Assembly (NCBI GenBank): GCA_963815295.1
Contig: CAWFFZ010000008.1
Span: forward strand, 1,860,001 to 1,924,000
Direction of reading: 5' to 3'
Source: JACDHG01 sp963815295
GTDB lineage: Bacteria > Actinomycetota > Actinomycetes > Propionibacteriales > Nocardioidaceae
Length of the DNA: 64,000 nt
Shown: positions 23,318-31,827 of the stretch, in pieces
Position numbering within the stretch: position 1 is the stretch's first letter
How the letters are laid out: each line of letters begins with the position of its first letter
The notes under the pieces: generated by a model
What the model was told of the DNA's origin: nothing
The model's database searches: none
What the model saw: the letters and a program-made list of their open reading frames with translations, nothing else
Made by a program: the position numbers and the translations under genes

Positions 23318-24700
23318 GTGACCACTGCGCTGCAGCACAAGATCCTGCTCACCGAGGACGAGATGCCGACGCGCTGGTACAACGTTCTCCACGACCTGCC
23401 CACTCCGCCGCCGCCGGTCTTGCACCCCGGCACCGGGCAGCCCGTCGGACCCGACGACCTCACGCCGCTCTTCCCGATGGACCTGATCATGCAGGAGGTG
23501 TCGACCGACCAGTACGTCGAGATACCTGGCGACGTGCTCGACGTCTATCGACTGTGGAGGCCGAGCCCGCTCTACCGAGCACACCGCCTCGAGAAAGCGC
23601 TCGGGACACCTGCTCGGATCTACTACAAGTACGAAGGTGTTTCCCCCGCCGGCTCCCACAAGCCCAACACAGCGGTCCCGCAGGCCTACTACAACGCCAA
23701 GGCCGGCATCAAGAAGCTGACCACCGAGACAGGCGCCGGCCAGTGGGGCACCGCGCTCGCGTTCGCCTGCGCGCAATACGACCTGGAGTGCGAGGTGTGG
23801 CAGGTCAGGGCGTCATACGACCAGAAGCCCTACCGCCGCATCATGATCGAGACGTTCGGCGGAACCGTCCACCCCAGCCCGTCAGACCTCACCGAGGCCG
23901 GTCGCTCGATCCTCGCTCTCAACCCCGACTCGACCGGCTCCCTCGGCATCGCGATCAGCGAGGCCGTCGAGGTGGCCGCGAAGGATCCCACCACCAACTA
24001 CTCACTCGGCAGCGTGCTCAACCATGTCCTGCTGCATCAGACCATCATCGGCGAGGAGGCGCTGCTCCAGCTTGCGAAGGTCGGGGAGACCGCCGACATT
24101 CTCGTCGGATGCACCGGCGGTGGATCCAACTTCGGCGGCTTGATGTTTCCGTTCCTGCGTGAGAAGTGGGCCGGCCGGATGGACCCTGTCGTGCGCGCGG
24201 TTGAGCCCTCGGCCTGTCCGTCGCTGACGCAGGGGACGTACGCCTACGACTTCGGCGACACGATCGGCATGACGCCACTGATGAAGATGCACACTCTGGG
24301 ACACGACTTCGTTCCGGACCCCATCCACGCCGGCGGCCTGCGCTACCACGGGATGAGCCCCCTCATCAGTCATCTCTACGAGCAGAAGGAGATCGAGGCG
24401 CAGGCGAAGCAGCAGACTGAGTGCTTCGCGGCCGGCGTCCTCTTCGCGCGCGCTGAAGGCATCCTGCCGGCGCCCGAGCCGACGCACGCCCTTGCCGCTG
24501 CGGTCGAGGAAGCCTTGCGGTGCAAGGAGTCTGGTGAGGAGAAGGTGATCCTGACAGCGCTGTGCGGCCACGGTCACCTCGACCTGCCGGCGTACGACGC
24601 TTACCTGTCGGGGTCGATCGCCGACCACGGCTGGGAGGACGCCGATCTTCAGGCAGCAGTCAACGAGGCACTGACGAAGCTGCCCAGCACAGCGCTCTGA
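23318..24700 (+). CDS. trpB2: Tryptophan synthase beta-like protein, TrpB2 type
   Basis: A 460-aa PLP enzyme of the TrpB2 branch, which is longer than TrpB1 and works without a tight TrpA complex. It makes tryptophan from serine and indole or serves as indole salvage. The PLP lysine is in GVSPAGSHKPN. The phosphate loop is GCTGGGSNFGG. ETGAGQWGTALAFA and AVEPSACPSLTQG are family blocks. GTG start at 23318 with TGGAGA about seven bases upstream. No other trp genes are nearby, so it is an orphan copy. Upstream lie two palindromic repeats. Confidence 0.9.
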   Translation: MTTALQHKILLTEDEMPTRWYNVLHDLPTPPPPVLHPGTGQPVGPDDLTPLFPMDLIMQEVSTDQYVEIPGDVLDVYRLWRPSPLYRAHRLEKALGTPARIYYKYEGVSPAGSHKPNTAVPQAYYNAKAGIKKLTTETGAGQWGTALAFACAQYDLECEVWQVRASYDQKPYRRIMIETFGGTVHPSPSDLTEAGRSILALNPDSTGSLGIAISEAVEVAAKDPTTNYSLGSVLNHVLLHQTIIGEEALLQLAKVGETADILVGCTGGGSNFGGLMFPFLREKWAGRMDPVVRAVEPSACPSLTQGTYAYDFGDTIGMTPLMKMHTLGHDFVPDPIHAGGLRYHGMSPLISHLYEQKEIEAQAKQQTECFAAGVLFARAEGILPAPEPTHALAAAVEEALRCKESGEEKVILTALCGHGHLDLPAYDAYLSGSIADHGWEDADLQAAVNEALTKLPSTAL

Positions 24701-24756
24701 GGCCGCCGGAGTTTTCGGCGCCTGCCGCGTGCTTTGCAAGCGGCTCGCAGGTGCAG

Positions 24757-26082
24757 TCAGCGACCTGGCTGCTCTTCGACGGAGTCTTCGGTCCGCTCTG
24801 CGGGAGCATCGGCGGCCACCGGCGCCACAGCCGGCATTCGACTCACCACGGCGACCAGAGCCGCCAGTCCTATAGCGGACATCGCAATCAGTGCAGGCGC
24901 GACCGCGGTCGACGAAGCGACCAGGCCAGCAAGCACGATCGCGAGGCCCTGAGCGATCTGGAGCACGGCGTTCGCAAGCCCGAAGACTCGACCACGTAGC
25001 TCAGGAGCAACCAGGACGCTGATCTCGCTCTGGATCGCGCTCAGGTACGAAAGGCAGGCGCCGGCCGCGACCAGTGCCGCGACGGTGAACACAGCGGGAC
25101 CGGGCAGCATCGACAGCAGCGCAGCCACAATGACGGCCAGCACGCCGCCGATTGCCAGCGGTGTCACGAGTCGCTGCTGTCTGTCGAACACCAACCGGCC
25201 GAAGAAGAAGAGACCTACCACATTGCCGAGCGGCGGCGCCGCCATGATGAACCCGGCCAACGTGACGCCGCCACCAAGCTCGTCGGCAAACGGGACTGCC
25301 AGCCCTTCGGTGATCACGACGACTGCCGGCCCCAGGCCCAGCAACAACAACAGCGACCGCATTCGCGGCGTCGTGGCCACGACCCGGAGGCCCTCGAGCG
25401 TGCTCGCCCACGCCGCGGGACGGCGAAGTGGGAGGGGTGGGTCGTCGCCGATCCGCAAGCCGTCGGCCAGGTCATGCTCGGCCAACCGAGATTGCTCCGC
25501 GGCCAGCCACGGCGCAGGGCGCACCCGCACGAACATGGCGATGAGCACTGCAGAGATAACGAAGGTCACGGCATCGATCGCCAACGTCGGTCGCGGGCCG
25601 ACGAACGCGACGATCACGCCTCCGATTGCGAACCCGGCTACCTGCAGGGCTTGCCTGGTGCCGGAGACGAGCGCGTTGCCGGCCGGGAACTTGTCGTGGT
25701 TCAGGATGTCGGACAGCAGCGCGAGCCGAGCCGCACCCCACGGGACACGGAATAACGCCTCGAGGAACAGGAACGTCAACACCACGCCGAGCGGCAGCCC
25801 GGGGATGACGATGACCGCAACGCAGGCTGCCCGTGCCAAGTCACACAGCACGAGCAGTCGTCGGCGCGGGAACAGGTCGGCCAGCGTGGACAGCCAGGGA
25901 CTGAACAGGTACGGCGCGAAACTGATGGCGAATGCGACCGCAGTTAGCGCCGGCGACCCTGTCCGCGCGTAGACGAGCGCTGCAACGGCGACCCGGGCGA
26001 GGTAGCTGCCGCTGATGGAGAACACATCGGCGACATAGAGAGCGGTGAACTCTTTCTCGGCGAAGAGATCGCGATATCGCAA
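24757..26082 (-). CDS. MFS transporter (12-TM-type, export-like)
   Basis: A 441-aa multi-spanning protein of the major facilitator superfamily. The N-terminal block FTALYVADVFSISGSYLARVA and the loop LADLFPRRRLLVLCDLAR correspond to motif A of the MFS_3/enterobactin-exporter-like group. A second half starts near residue 225 (ATTPRMRSLLLLLGLG), and LRGRVFGLANAVLQIAQG is the matching C-half motif. Substrate unknown, probably an exported drug or metabolite. It converges with trpB2 and ends with an acidic cytoplasmic tail (AERTEDSVEEQPGR). Confidence 0.8.
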   Translation of the reverse strand: MRYRDLFAEKEFTALYVADVFSISGSYLARVAVAALVYARTGSPALTAVAFAISFAPYLFSPWLSTLADLFPRRRLLVLCDLARAACVAVIVIPGLPLGVVLTFLFLEALFRVPWGAARLALLSDILNHDKFPAGNALVSGTRQALQVAGFAIGGVIVAFVGPRPTLAIDAVTFVISAVLIAMFVRVRPAPWLAAEQSRLAEHDLADGLRIGDDPPLPLRRPAAWASTLEGLRVVATTPRMRSLLLLLGLGPAVVVITEGLAVPFADELGGGVTLAGFIMAAPPLGNVVGLFFFGRLVFDRQQRLVTPLAIGGVLAVIVAALLSMLPGPAVFTVAALVAAGACLSYLSAIQSEISVLVAPELRGRVFGLANAVLQIAQGLAIVLAGLVASSTAVAPALIAMSAIGLAALVAVVSRMPAVAPVAADAPAERTEDSVEEQPGR

Positions 26083-26205
26083 CTCAGACCATTTTCTGGG
26101 GCCTTCGGGCTGGTGCGGCCCACATCGTGACGGGTTTGCTCACATGTATCACGCTGGGGCTCAATTCGCTAACCCCTGCCTCAGTGTATGACGCCGCAGG
26201 GGCCG

Positions 26206-27393
26206 TCAGGGGATGGCGGAGAACTGGCGCAGCGACGATGCGCCCGACTCGTAGAACGACAACGTGGTGAGAGACGCCGGCGCCAGCAGCATCCTGTTGA
26301 TAGTCGGCAGCGGGGCGTCAAGGCAGTAGCGCACGCACAGCTTGATGGGATTGACGTGGCTCACCACGACGACGGTCTTCGCGGCGTACGTCGTCAGCGT
26401 CCGGGTGAGTGCCGCCTCGACGCGTGCCTGGACCTGGGCGATCGACTCGCCTCCCGGCGGTGCGTAATCCATCGAGCTCAGCCACTCGTCGAGCTCTTTC
26501 GGCCAGCGTTCCTCAACCTCGGCCAGCGTGTGGCCGTCCCACTCCCCGAACGCACACTCACGGAAGTCGTCCTCGATGACGACCGGAAGCCCGAGAGCGC
26601 TCTCGACAGCGGCCGCCGTGTCTCGGGTGCGCTGCAATGGCGAGGCGAGGATCGCATCGACACCGCTGTCAGCCGCCAACGCCGCGGCCGCCCGCTCGGC
26701 CTGGGCGAACCCCTCCTCGTTGAGACCCGGGTCGTCACCTCCAGGGCCTGAGAACCGCCTGTCCGCCGTGTGCTTGGTGACGCCGTGGCGAAGGAAGATC
26801 AGCGTCGTCGCCGCGCCGAGCCGACCACTCCATCCCAGCATCGGGTTGCGCATGCCCAAGGCCTGCGCGGTGTCAGCACCCGGCGCGGGAGGTTCCATCG
26901 CGGCGGGGGTCGGGTCGCCGGGCTGGTTCTCGCTGGTCGACGCGCTGTCACCGCTGGTGTGGACGTCATACGTCTCTCCGCGCTCGGCCGCATCCATGGC
27001 GAGGTTGGCGAGCCGGTCGGCGTCCTTGTTGCGTTCGCGCGGCACCCACGTCCAGACCGTCCCGAACGGGGCCAGCCGCTGCGCGCGGATCGCCAGGGGC
27101 CGCATGTCGGGGTGCTTGATCTTCCAGCGTCCGGACATCTGCTCGACGACGAGCTTGGAGTCCATCCGCACCTCAAGCAGCGCGTCAGGAGTGTGCTCGA
27201 CGTACAGCTCGAGCCCGGCGATGAGACCGCGGTACTCGGCCACATTGTTGGTAGCTCGACCGATCGACTCAGCTGCTTCAGCGAGGACCTCGCCTGTGTC
27301 GGCGTCGCGAAGCAGTGCACCGAAGCCAGCCGGCCCCGGGTTGCCGCGAGAGCCGCCGTCGGCCTCGATGATGACGCTGTCGTGGGTGGCCAT
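26206..27393 (-). CDS. Bifunctional RNase HI / histidine phosphatase
   Basis: A 395-aa fusion equivalent to M. tuberculosis Rv2228c. Residues 1-135 are RNase HI with catalytic acids in IEADGGSRGNPGPAG, NNVAEYRGL, RMDSKLVVEQM and NKDADRLAN. A flexible Pro/Ala linker (about 140-185) leads to a phosphoglycerate-mutase-like domain (195-395) with FLRHGVTKHT (RHG), SPLQRTRDTA, GEWDGHT and VVSHVNPIK. It degrades RNA in RNA-DNA hybrids. The phosphatase half resembles alpha-ribazole phosphatase (CobC) of B12 synthesis. It follows the zinc-ribbon gene by nine bases in the same operon. Confidence 0.93.
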   Translation of the reverse strand: MATHDSVIIEADGGSRGNPGPAGFGALLRDADTGEVLAEAAESIGRATNNVAEYRGLIAGLELYVEHTPDALLEVRMDSKLVVEQMSGRWKIKHPDMRPLAIRAQRLAPFGTVWTWVPRERNKDADRLANLAMDAAERGETYDVHTSGDSASTSENQPGDPTPAAMEPPAPGADTAQALGMRNPMLGWSGRLGAATTLIFLRHGVTKHTADRRFSGPGGDDPGLNEEGFAQAERAAAALAADSGVDAILASPLQRTRDTAAAVESALGLPVVIEDDFRECAFGEWDGHTLAEVEERWPKELDEWLSSMDYAPPGGESIAQVQARVEAALTRTLTTYAAKTVVVVSHVNPIKLCVRYCLDAPLPTINRMLLAPASLTTLSFYESGASSLRQFSAIP

Positions 27394-27402
27394 CGACCGT
27401 CG

Positions 27403-28146
27403 TCAGATCCCGGACTCGGCCGTGCGGACCAGGATGCGGTCGCACTCCTCGCACCGCAGTACCTCGTCGCTCGGTGCTGTCGCCATCCGGGCGAGGTCGG
27501 CCGCGCCGACGTCGAGCTGGCATCCACCGCACCGCTTGTGATGCAAGGCGCCGACCCCGACTCCACCGAGTTGTGCGCGCAGGCGATCGTAGAGCGTCAA
27601 CAGGTTGGCCGGGATGTCCGCTACCAGCAGCTCTCGTTCGGCGACGGCGTCCGCGCGTTGGGAGCCGATGTCTCCGGTCGCCTGGTCGCGAGCCTTGGTC
27701 GTCTCATCCAGCTGCACCTCGAGCTGCTCCTGCTCCTGCAGCAGCCGATCCCGCTCGGTCTGCGTCGCCTCAAGGCGCTCCATGACCTCGAGCTCAACGT
27801 CTTCGAGGTCGCTGATGCGACGCTCCAACGTGGCAGTTTCGTGCTGCATCGCCTGCAGTTGCTTCGGGTCGCTCACCAGGCCGGCATTGATCCGCTCGGT
27901 GTTGCGCTGCCGACGAGTCTTGACCTGCTCGACGTCGGCGTCGGCCTTGCGTTGCTCGCGGGCTAGATCGTCGGCGTCGGTCTGGGCGCGGCCGTAAGCC
28001 GTCTTGACGTCGGTATGCCGCTCCGTCAGCTCGGCCAGCGCCACCGACTCAGGCAGCTTGGTCAACCGGTGGTCGAGCTGGGCGATGAGCGCGTCGACCG
28101 CCTGCAGGTCCAGCAACTTGAGTTGGGCGAACGGATCGGCTTTCAG
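27403..28146 (-). CDS. Coiled-coil zinc-ribbon protein (Rv2229c-like), CTG start
   Basis: A 247-aa protein: long antiparallel coiled coil (about residues 12-185) then a C4 zinc ribbon with CGGCQLD and CEECDRI. The family (CT398/DUF164-type) is always near RNase H and Nif3 genes, and its molecular role is uncertain. The conserved start KADPFAQLKLLDLQAVD lies upstream of the first TTG (28116). A CTG at 28146 is preceded by a perfect AAGGAG at six bases' spacing, and no ATG/GTG/TTG fits, so CTG initiation is inferred. Confidence 0.85.
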   Translation of the reverse strand: MKADPFAQLKLLDLQAVDALIAQLDHRLTKLPESVALAELTERHTDVKTAYGRAQTDADDLAREQRKADADVEQVKTRRQRNTERINAGLVSDPKQLQAMQHETATLERRISDLEDVELEVMERLEATQTERDRLLQEQEQLEVQLDETTKARDQATGDIGSQRADAVAERELLVADIPANLLTLYDRLRAQLGGVGVGALHHKRCGGCQLDVGAADLARMATAPSDEVLRCEECDRILVRTAESGI

Positions 28147-28198
28147 CGTCGGCTCCTTGTGGCAGTGCTGCAGATGGCGGTCATGCTCGTGAGGCAGG

Positions 28199-29353
28199 TC
28201 ATGGATGGGTCCGCGAGGCTCGATGGTTCCACGGATCGGTGCAGATCCGCGACACCGCGGTCTCGATCGTCGCGTCGGAGTCCTTCAACCTGCCACACAG
28301 CTCCCGCTCGACGACTGGCAGCCACATCCATTCGGCCGCCCAGTGCGGGACGTCGACGAGAGCGGGAGCATCCGGGTGCTCGCGTGCCTCCGACGCGGGA
28401 TGGTGGCGGAGGTCCGAGGTGACGTAGACATCAGCCCCGCGGTCGCGTGCGGTGTCGAGCAGGAAGTCGCCCGCGCCGCCCGCAAGGGCGACGATCTCCA
28501 CCTGCCGGTCGAGGTCTCCGGACACCCGGGCACCGACCGCCGTCTCGGGGAGAGTGTCGACGACCACGTCTGCGAACTCGCGCAGCGTGGTGGGGGTGGG
28601 TAGCCGACCGATTCGCCCGTGCCCGCGTTGGCCGTCCCACGAGGCCAGCTCGAGAACGTCAAAGGCAGGCTCTTCATAGGGATGCACGTCGCGCAGCGCA
28701 GCGACGACCTGCTGCCGGCGCGCTCGTAGCAACACCATCTCGATCCGATCCTCCGACACCACTTGCACCTCGCCTGGCGTACCGATCGTCGGGTTGGAGT
28801 CGGCACCGGGACGGAAGGTGCCCTCTCCCGCGCTGACGAACGCGCACCGGTCGTAGTCGCCGACAGCCCCAGCACCGGCGGCCGCCAGGGCATCGACCAC
28901 TCGCTGCGTGTCGGCAGTCGGGACGAACGTCACGATCTTGTCGAGGGGATCTTCAGGCTCGGTCGACAGCGGCTGGATGTCGAGAAGTCCTAGTGCGCTC
29001 GCGATCGACTCGGAGACGCCGTGACGCGGTGTGTCGGCGTTGGTGTGGGCGACGTACAGGCCGATGCCGTGGCGGATCAGGTCGTGGATCACGCGACCCT
29101 TGGGTGAATCAGCGCCGACGGTGTGGACTGCGCGGTAGAGCAGGGGGTGATGCACGACGAGCAGGTCGGCGCCGGTGGACACGGCCTCGTCGACGACAGC
29201 CTGCACGGGATCGACCGCGAAAAGGATGCGGCGTATTTCGTTGGCCCGGTCACCGACGACGAGCCCGATAGCGTCGCCGTCCTGGGCCCAGCGTGTCGGG
29301 TAGAGGCCCTCGATCGCCGCGACGACATCAGCCAAGGTCGGCGGGTTGGTCAC
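28199..29353 (-). CDS. Nif3-like dinuclear metal centre protein
   Basis: A 384-aa homolog of the hexameric Nif3/YbgI family (Rv2230c in M. tuberculosis; GTP cyclohydrolase 1 type 2-like). Metal ligands: LLVVHHPLLYRAV, AHTNADTPRHGV, and C-terminal SDLRHHPASEA plus DVPHWAAEW. A PII-like insert (about residues 140-240; RIEMVLLRARRQQVVAAL, HPYEEPAFDV) is typical of the long form. Function not settled, perhaps a hydrolase. First gene of the operon Nif3 > zinc ribbon > RNase H/phosphatase, 52 bp before the zinc-ribbon CTG start. Confidence 0.9.
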   Translation of the reverse strand: MTNPPTLADVVAAIEGLYPTRWAQDGDAIGLVVGDRANEIRRILFAVDPVQAVVDEAVSTGADLLVVHHPLLYRAVHTVGADSPKGRVIHDLIRHGIGLYVAHTNADTPRHGVSESIASALGLLDIQPLSTEPEDPLDKIVTFVPTADTQRVVDALAAAGAGAVGDYDRCAFVSAGEGTFRPGADSNPTIGTPGEVQVVSEDRIEMVLLRARRQQVVAALRDVHPYEEPAFDVLELASWDGQRGHGRIGRLPTPTTLREFADVVVDTLPETAVGARVSGDLDRQVEIVALAGGAGDFLLDTARDRGADVYVTSDLRHHPASEAREHPDAPALVDVPHWAAEWMWLPVVERELCGRLKDSDATIETAVSRICTDPWNHRASRTHP

Positions 29354-29384
29354 GCGGTCACCCTATCGACGTACCTGAAATGCT

Positions 29385-29460
29385 CCGCCGGTCGAGCCTT
29401 TCGAGACTCCGCCGGTCGAGCTTGTCGAAACTGGATCCGCTGGTCGAGCTTGTCGAGACC
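29385..29460. repeat. Three 24-nt units with GGTCGAGCTTGTCGAGACC core
   Basis: Units at 29385, 29409 and 29437 read CCGCCGGTCGAGCcTtTCGAgACt and close variants, so each is itself a near-palindrome (GGTCGAG...TCGAGACC). They fill the space between the IMPase stop (29465) and the Nif3 start (29353). This motif is a familiar dispersed repeat in many actinobacterial genomes (general knowledge, not checked here). Confidence 0.8.
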
Positions 29461-29464
29461 AAGG

Positions 29465-30247
29465 TCACACGTGTGCGGCATCGAGGAGAGCGTCGAGCTC
29501 TTCGGCGAGGTGGCCGTTGGAGTATCGGAGCGGCCGGTCGAGACGACATCCGCCTGCACCGTCGCTGACATGTCCGCCGGCTTCCTGCACGATGACGACG
29601 TACGGCGCGTGGTCCCAGACTCCGCCGATCAGATGGACGTGACCGTCGATTCGCCCCTCGACCAGGTCGAGGATGTTGTCGGCCTCCCGGTCGACCACCC
29701 GGGTCGCGCCCGCCAGGGCCCGTCGCGTTGGCTCACCTGCTGCCCCAGGCGTCCAGCAACCCACGGACGCGGCTGCCAGCTGCGCGGTCGACGAGACCGC
29801 GACCGGGAAGTCGCGGCCCGAGACCTCGTCGCGGCGGAACGCACCATGACCGGCCGCCGCGAACCACCGGGTCCGCGCCACCGGCCGGGTGACCACCCCC
29901 AGCACGACCGTGCCGTCGATCTCGAGGGCGATGTGTGTGCCCCAGTGGGGCTGCTGCCGGATGAAGTTGAACGTGCCGTCTATCGGGTCGAGAATCCACC
30001 GCCTCGACGCAGCGCCGTGTGCTCCCGACTCCTCGCTGAGGATGCTGTCGCCGGGGCGCTGCCTTTGGATCGCCTCGATCAGTGCAGCCTCGGTGGCGAG
30101 GTCCGCCTCGCTGACCGGTGTGCCGTCAGCCTTGGTCTCCTCGACCACACCCCGGGCGAAGTACGGCAGAGCGACACCCGTAGCGATGTCAGCCAAGTGG
30201 TGGGCAAGCCGCAGGTCGTCTGCGAGGGCGGGTGCGTCCGTTGCCAT
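29465..30247 (-). CDS. Inositol-monophosphatase family phosphatase
   Basis: A 260-aa Mg-dependent phosphatase of the IMPase/HisN/CysQ superfamily. Metal-binding blocks: DGTPVSEADLATE, SILSEESG (Glu), the signature WILDPIDGTFNFI and, near the end, GGVWDHAPYVVIVQEAGG. HisN-type histidinol-phosphatase is the most likely specific activity given the short 'DGT.NF' loop, but inositol phosphates cannot be excluded. It stands alone on the minus strand, with a palindromic element in its upstream region. Confidence 0.8.
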   Translation of the reverse strand: MATDAPALADDLRLAHHLADIATGVALPYFARGVVEETKADGTPVSEADLATEAALIEAIQRQRPGDSILSEESGAHGAASRRWILDPIDGTFNFIRQQPHWGTHIALEIDGTVVLGVVTRPVARTRWFAAAGHGAFRRDEVSGRDFPVAVSSTAQLAAASVGCWTPGAAGEPTRRALAGATRVVDREADNILDLVEGRIDGHVHLIGGVWDHAPYVVIVQEAGGHVSDGAGGCRLDRPLRYSNGHLAEELDALLDAAHV

Positions 30248-30290
30248 GCCCGCGAGTATGCCAAAGGCGGGATGCTGGCTGGCTCCACCT

Positions 30291-30340
30291 CTTGCGTCCG
30301 TGCAACTCGTCGCTATGGCGCGCGCTGTTACGGACGCAAG
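30291..30340. repeat. Dispersed palindromic element, copy 3
   Basis: CTTGCGTCCGT (30291-30301) and ACGGACGCAAG (30330-30340) are perfect 11-bp arms. The centre, CGTCGCTATGGCGCGCGCTG, corresponds to the centre of the copies at 23195 and 45454 with several changes. It lies 43 bp upstream of the IMPase start, in the divergent gap before the GH4 gene. Confidence 0.75.
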
Positions 30341-30511
30341 GCGATTGGGCGGTCAGTCGGTGGGGCGGATTCCACACCGTGGACCGATCCCGCCCACGTT
30401 TCGACTCCATCAGCTCAGGGCTTTACGTTAGTAAGTCGACACGGCCGACCCCGACCCTGTTCGTCGGCGAGACTGCTGTGGCGACCACGCATCCAATCTG
30501 AGGAGACAACG

Positions 30512-31813
30512 ATGGCCCGGATCAAGCTCGCCTACCTGGGCGGCGGCTCGACTCGCGCCGCCGGGACGATGGCGTCGTTCGTCGACCACGGCGAGCAGTT
30601 CAGCGGGTCCGAGGTGGTCCTCATCGACCTGGACGCCGACCGCCTGGCGCTGATCAAAGAGCTCGCCGAGCGAATGGCGAAGCACTCGGGGCTCGACCTC
30701 ACGGTGACGGCGACCACCGACCGCAAGGCTGGCCTGCGCGATGTCGACGCCGTCTTGTCGAGCTTTCGGCCAGGTGGCTTCGAGGCCCGTGCGCTCGACG
30801 AGCGGATCCCGCTCAAGCACGGCGTGATCGGGCAGGAGACACAAGGCCCAGGAGGATTCTTCATGGCGCTGCGTTCCATCGCCGTGATGAAGGATGTCTC
30901 CGCCGATCTCGCCGAGGTTGCACCGAAGGCGCGGATCTTCAATTACACCAACCCGGTCAACATCGTCAGCCAGGCGATGACGTCGTACACGGACATCCCC
31001 ACGCAGTCGTTCTGCGAAGGCCCGATCTTCTTTCCTGGTGGGGTCGTCGAGTCGGCCGGACTCGACCCTGACCTCCTGCAGGCGACGATGGTGGGCATCA
31101 ACCACAACTGTTGGAGCACCGAGCACACGTACGACGGTCAGGACGTCATTCCGCTGCTGCGCGAGGCGTACGAAGCGCGACGCAACGACGCAACCGTCCA
31201 CGAGGATGCGAATCGGCTGGTCCGACTGGCCGTCACGATGGAGTCGCTGCCGTCGTCGTACTTCATGTACTACTACTACCGCGACGAGATGTTGCGTCGG
31301 ATGCAAGCCGAGCCCACCACGCGTTCCGAGGACATCATGGCCGCTGTCCCGGGCTACTGGGAGCACTACCACGAGCAGGCCGCATCGGATGCGCCCCTGC
31401 TGGACCCGGCGATGTCTCGTGGTGGGATCCACGAACTCGAGCTCGCGATCCACGCCATGAACGCCTACTACAACGACACCGGCGAAACGCTGCCGGTGAA
31501 TCTCCCGAACACAGGCGGCGCCCTGCCCGGCTTCGACGATGACGTCGTCGTGGAGATACCGACCCGAGTCGGCGCCGATGGTTTCACCCCGCTGCCGCAG
31601 AAGCCGTTGCCGCACGCCGTCCGAGGGCTCGTCCAGGCGCTCGCCGGGCACCAGGTACTTGCCGCCAAGGCGGCGTGGGAAGGCGACCATCGCGACGGCG
31701 TCCGCGCCCTCGCCGCCCACCCGCTGGTGCCGTCGCTGACGGTGGCCGAGGAGCTGTACGTCGAAATGGCGCATGCTCACGCGGCGCATCTACCAAGCCG
31801 ACTCATCCCCTAG
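30512..31813 (+). CDS. Glycoside hydrolase family 4 (6-phospho-glycosidase/alpha-galactosidase type)
   Basis: A 433-aa NAD+- and Mn2+-dependent GH4 enzyme that cleaves glycosides by redox-elimination. Rossmann start ARIKLAYLGGGSTRAAG. FNYTNPVNIVSQAM is a family block. The metal ligands are the Cys in QSFCEGP and the His in GINHNCW. ATG follows GAGGAGACAACG. The next gene, a sugar-kinase-like ATPase, starts 14 bp later, suggesting joint breakdown of a phosphorylated or to-be-phosphorylated sugar. No transporter or PTS genes are adjacent, so the substrate is unknown. Confidence 0.88.
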   Translation: MARIKLAYLGGGSTRAAGTMASFVDHGEQFSGSEVVLIDLDADRLALIKELAERMAKHSGLDLTVTATTDRKAGLRDVDAVLSSFRPGGFEARALDERIPLKHGVIGQETQGPGGFFMALRSIAVMKDVSADLAEVAPKARIFNYTNPVNIVSQAMTSYTDIPTQSFCEGPIFFPGGVVESAGLDPDLLQATMVGINHNCWSTEHTYDGQDVIPLLREAYEARRNDATVHEDANRLVRLAVTMESLPSSYFMYYYYRDEMLRRMQAEPTTRSEDIMAAVPGYWEHYHEQAASDAPLLDPAMSRGGIHELELAIHAMNAYYNDTGETLPVNLPNTGGALPGFDDDVVVEIPTRVGADGFTPLPQKPLPHAVRGLVQALAGHQVLAAKAAWEGDHRDGVRALAAHPLVPSLTVAEELYVEMAHAHAAHLPSRLIP

Positions 31814-31827
31814 ACAGGAGACCACGG

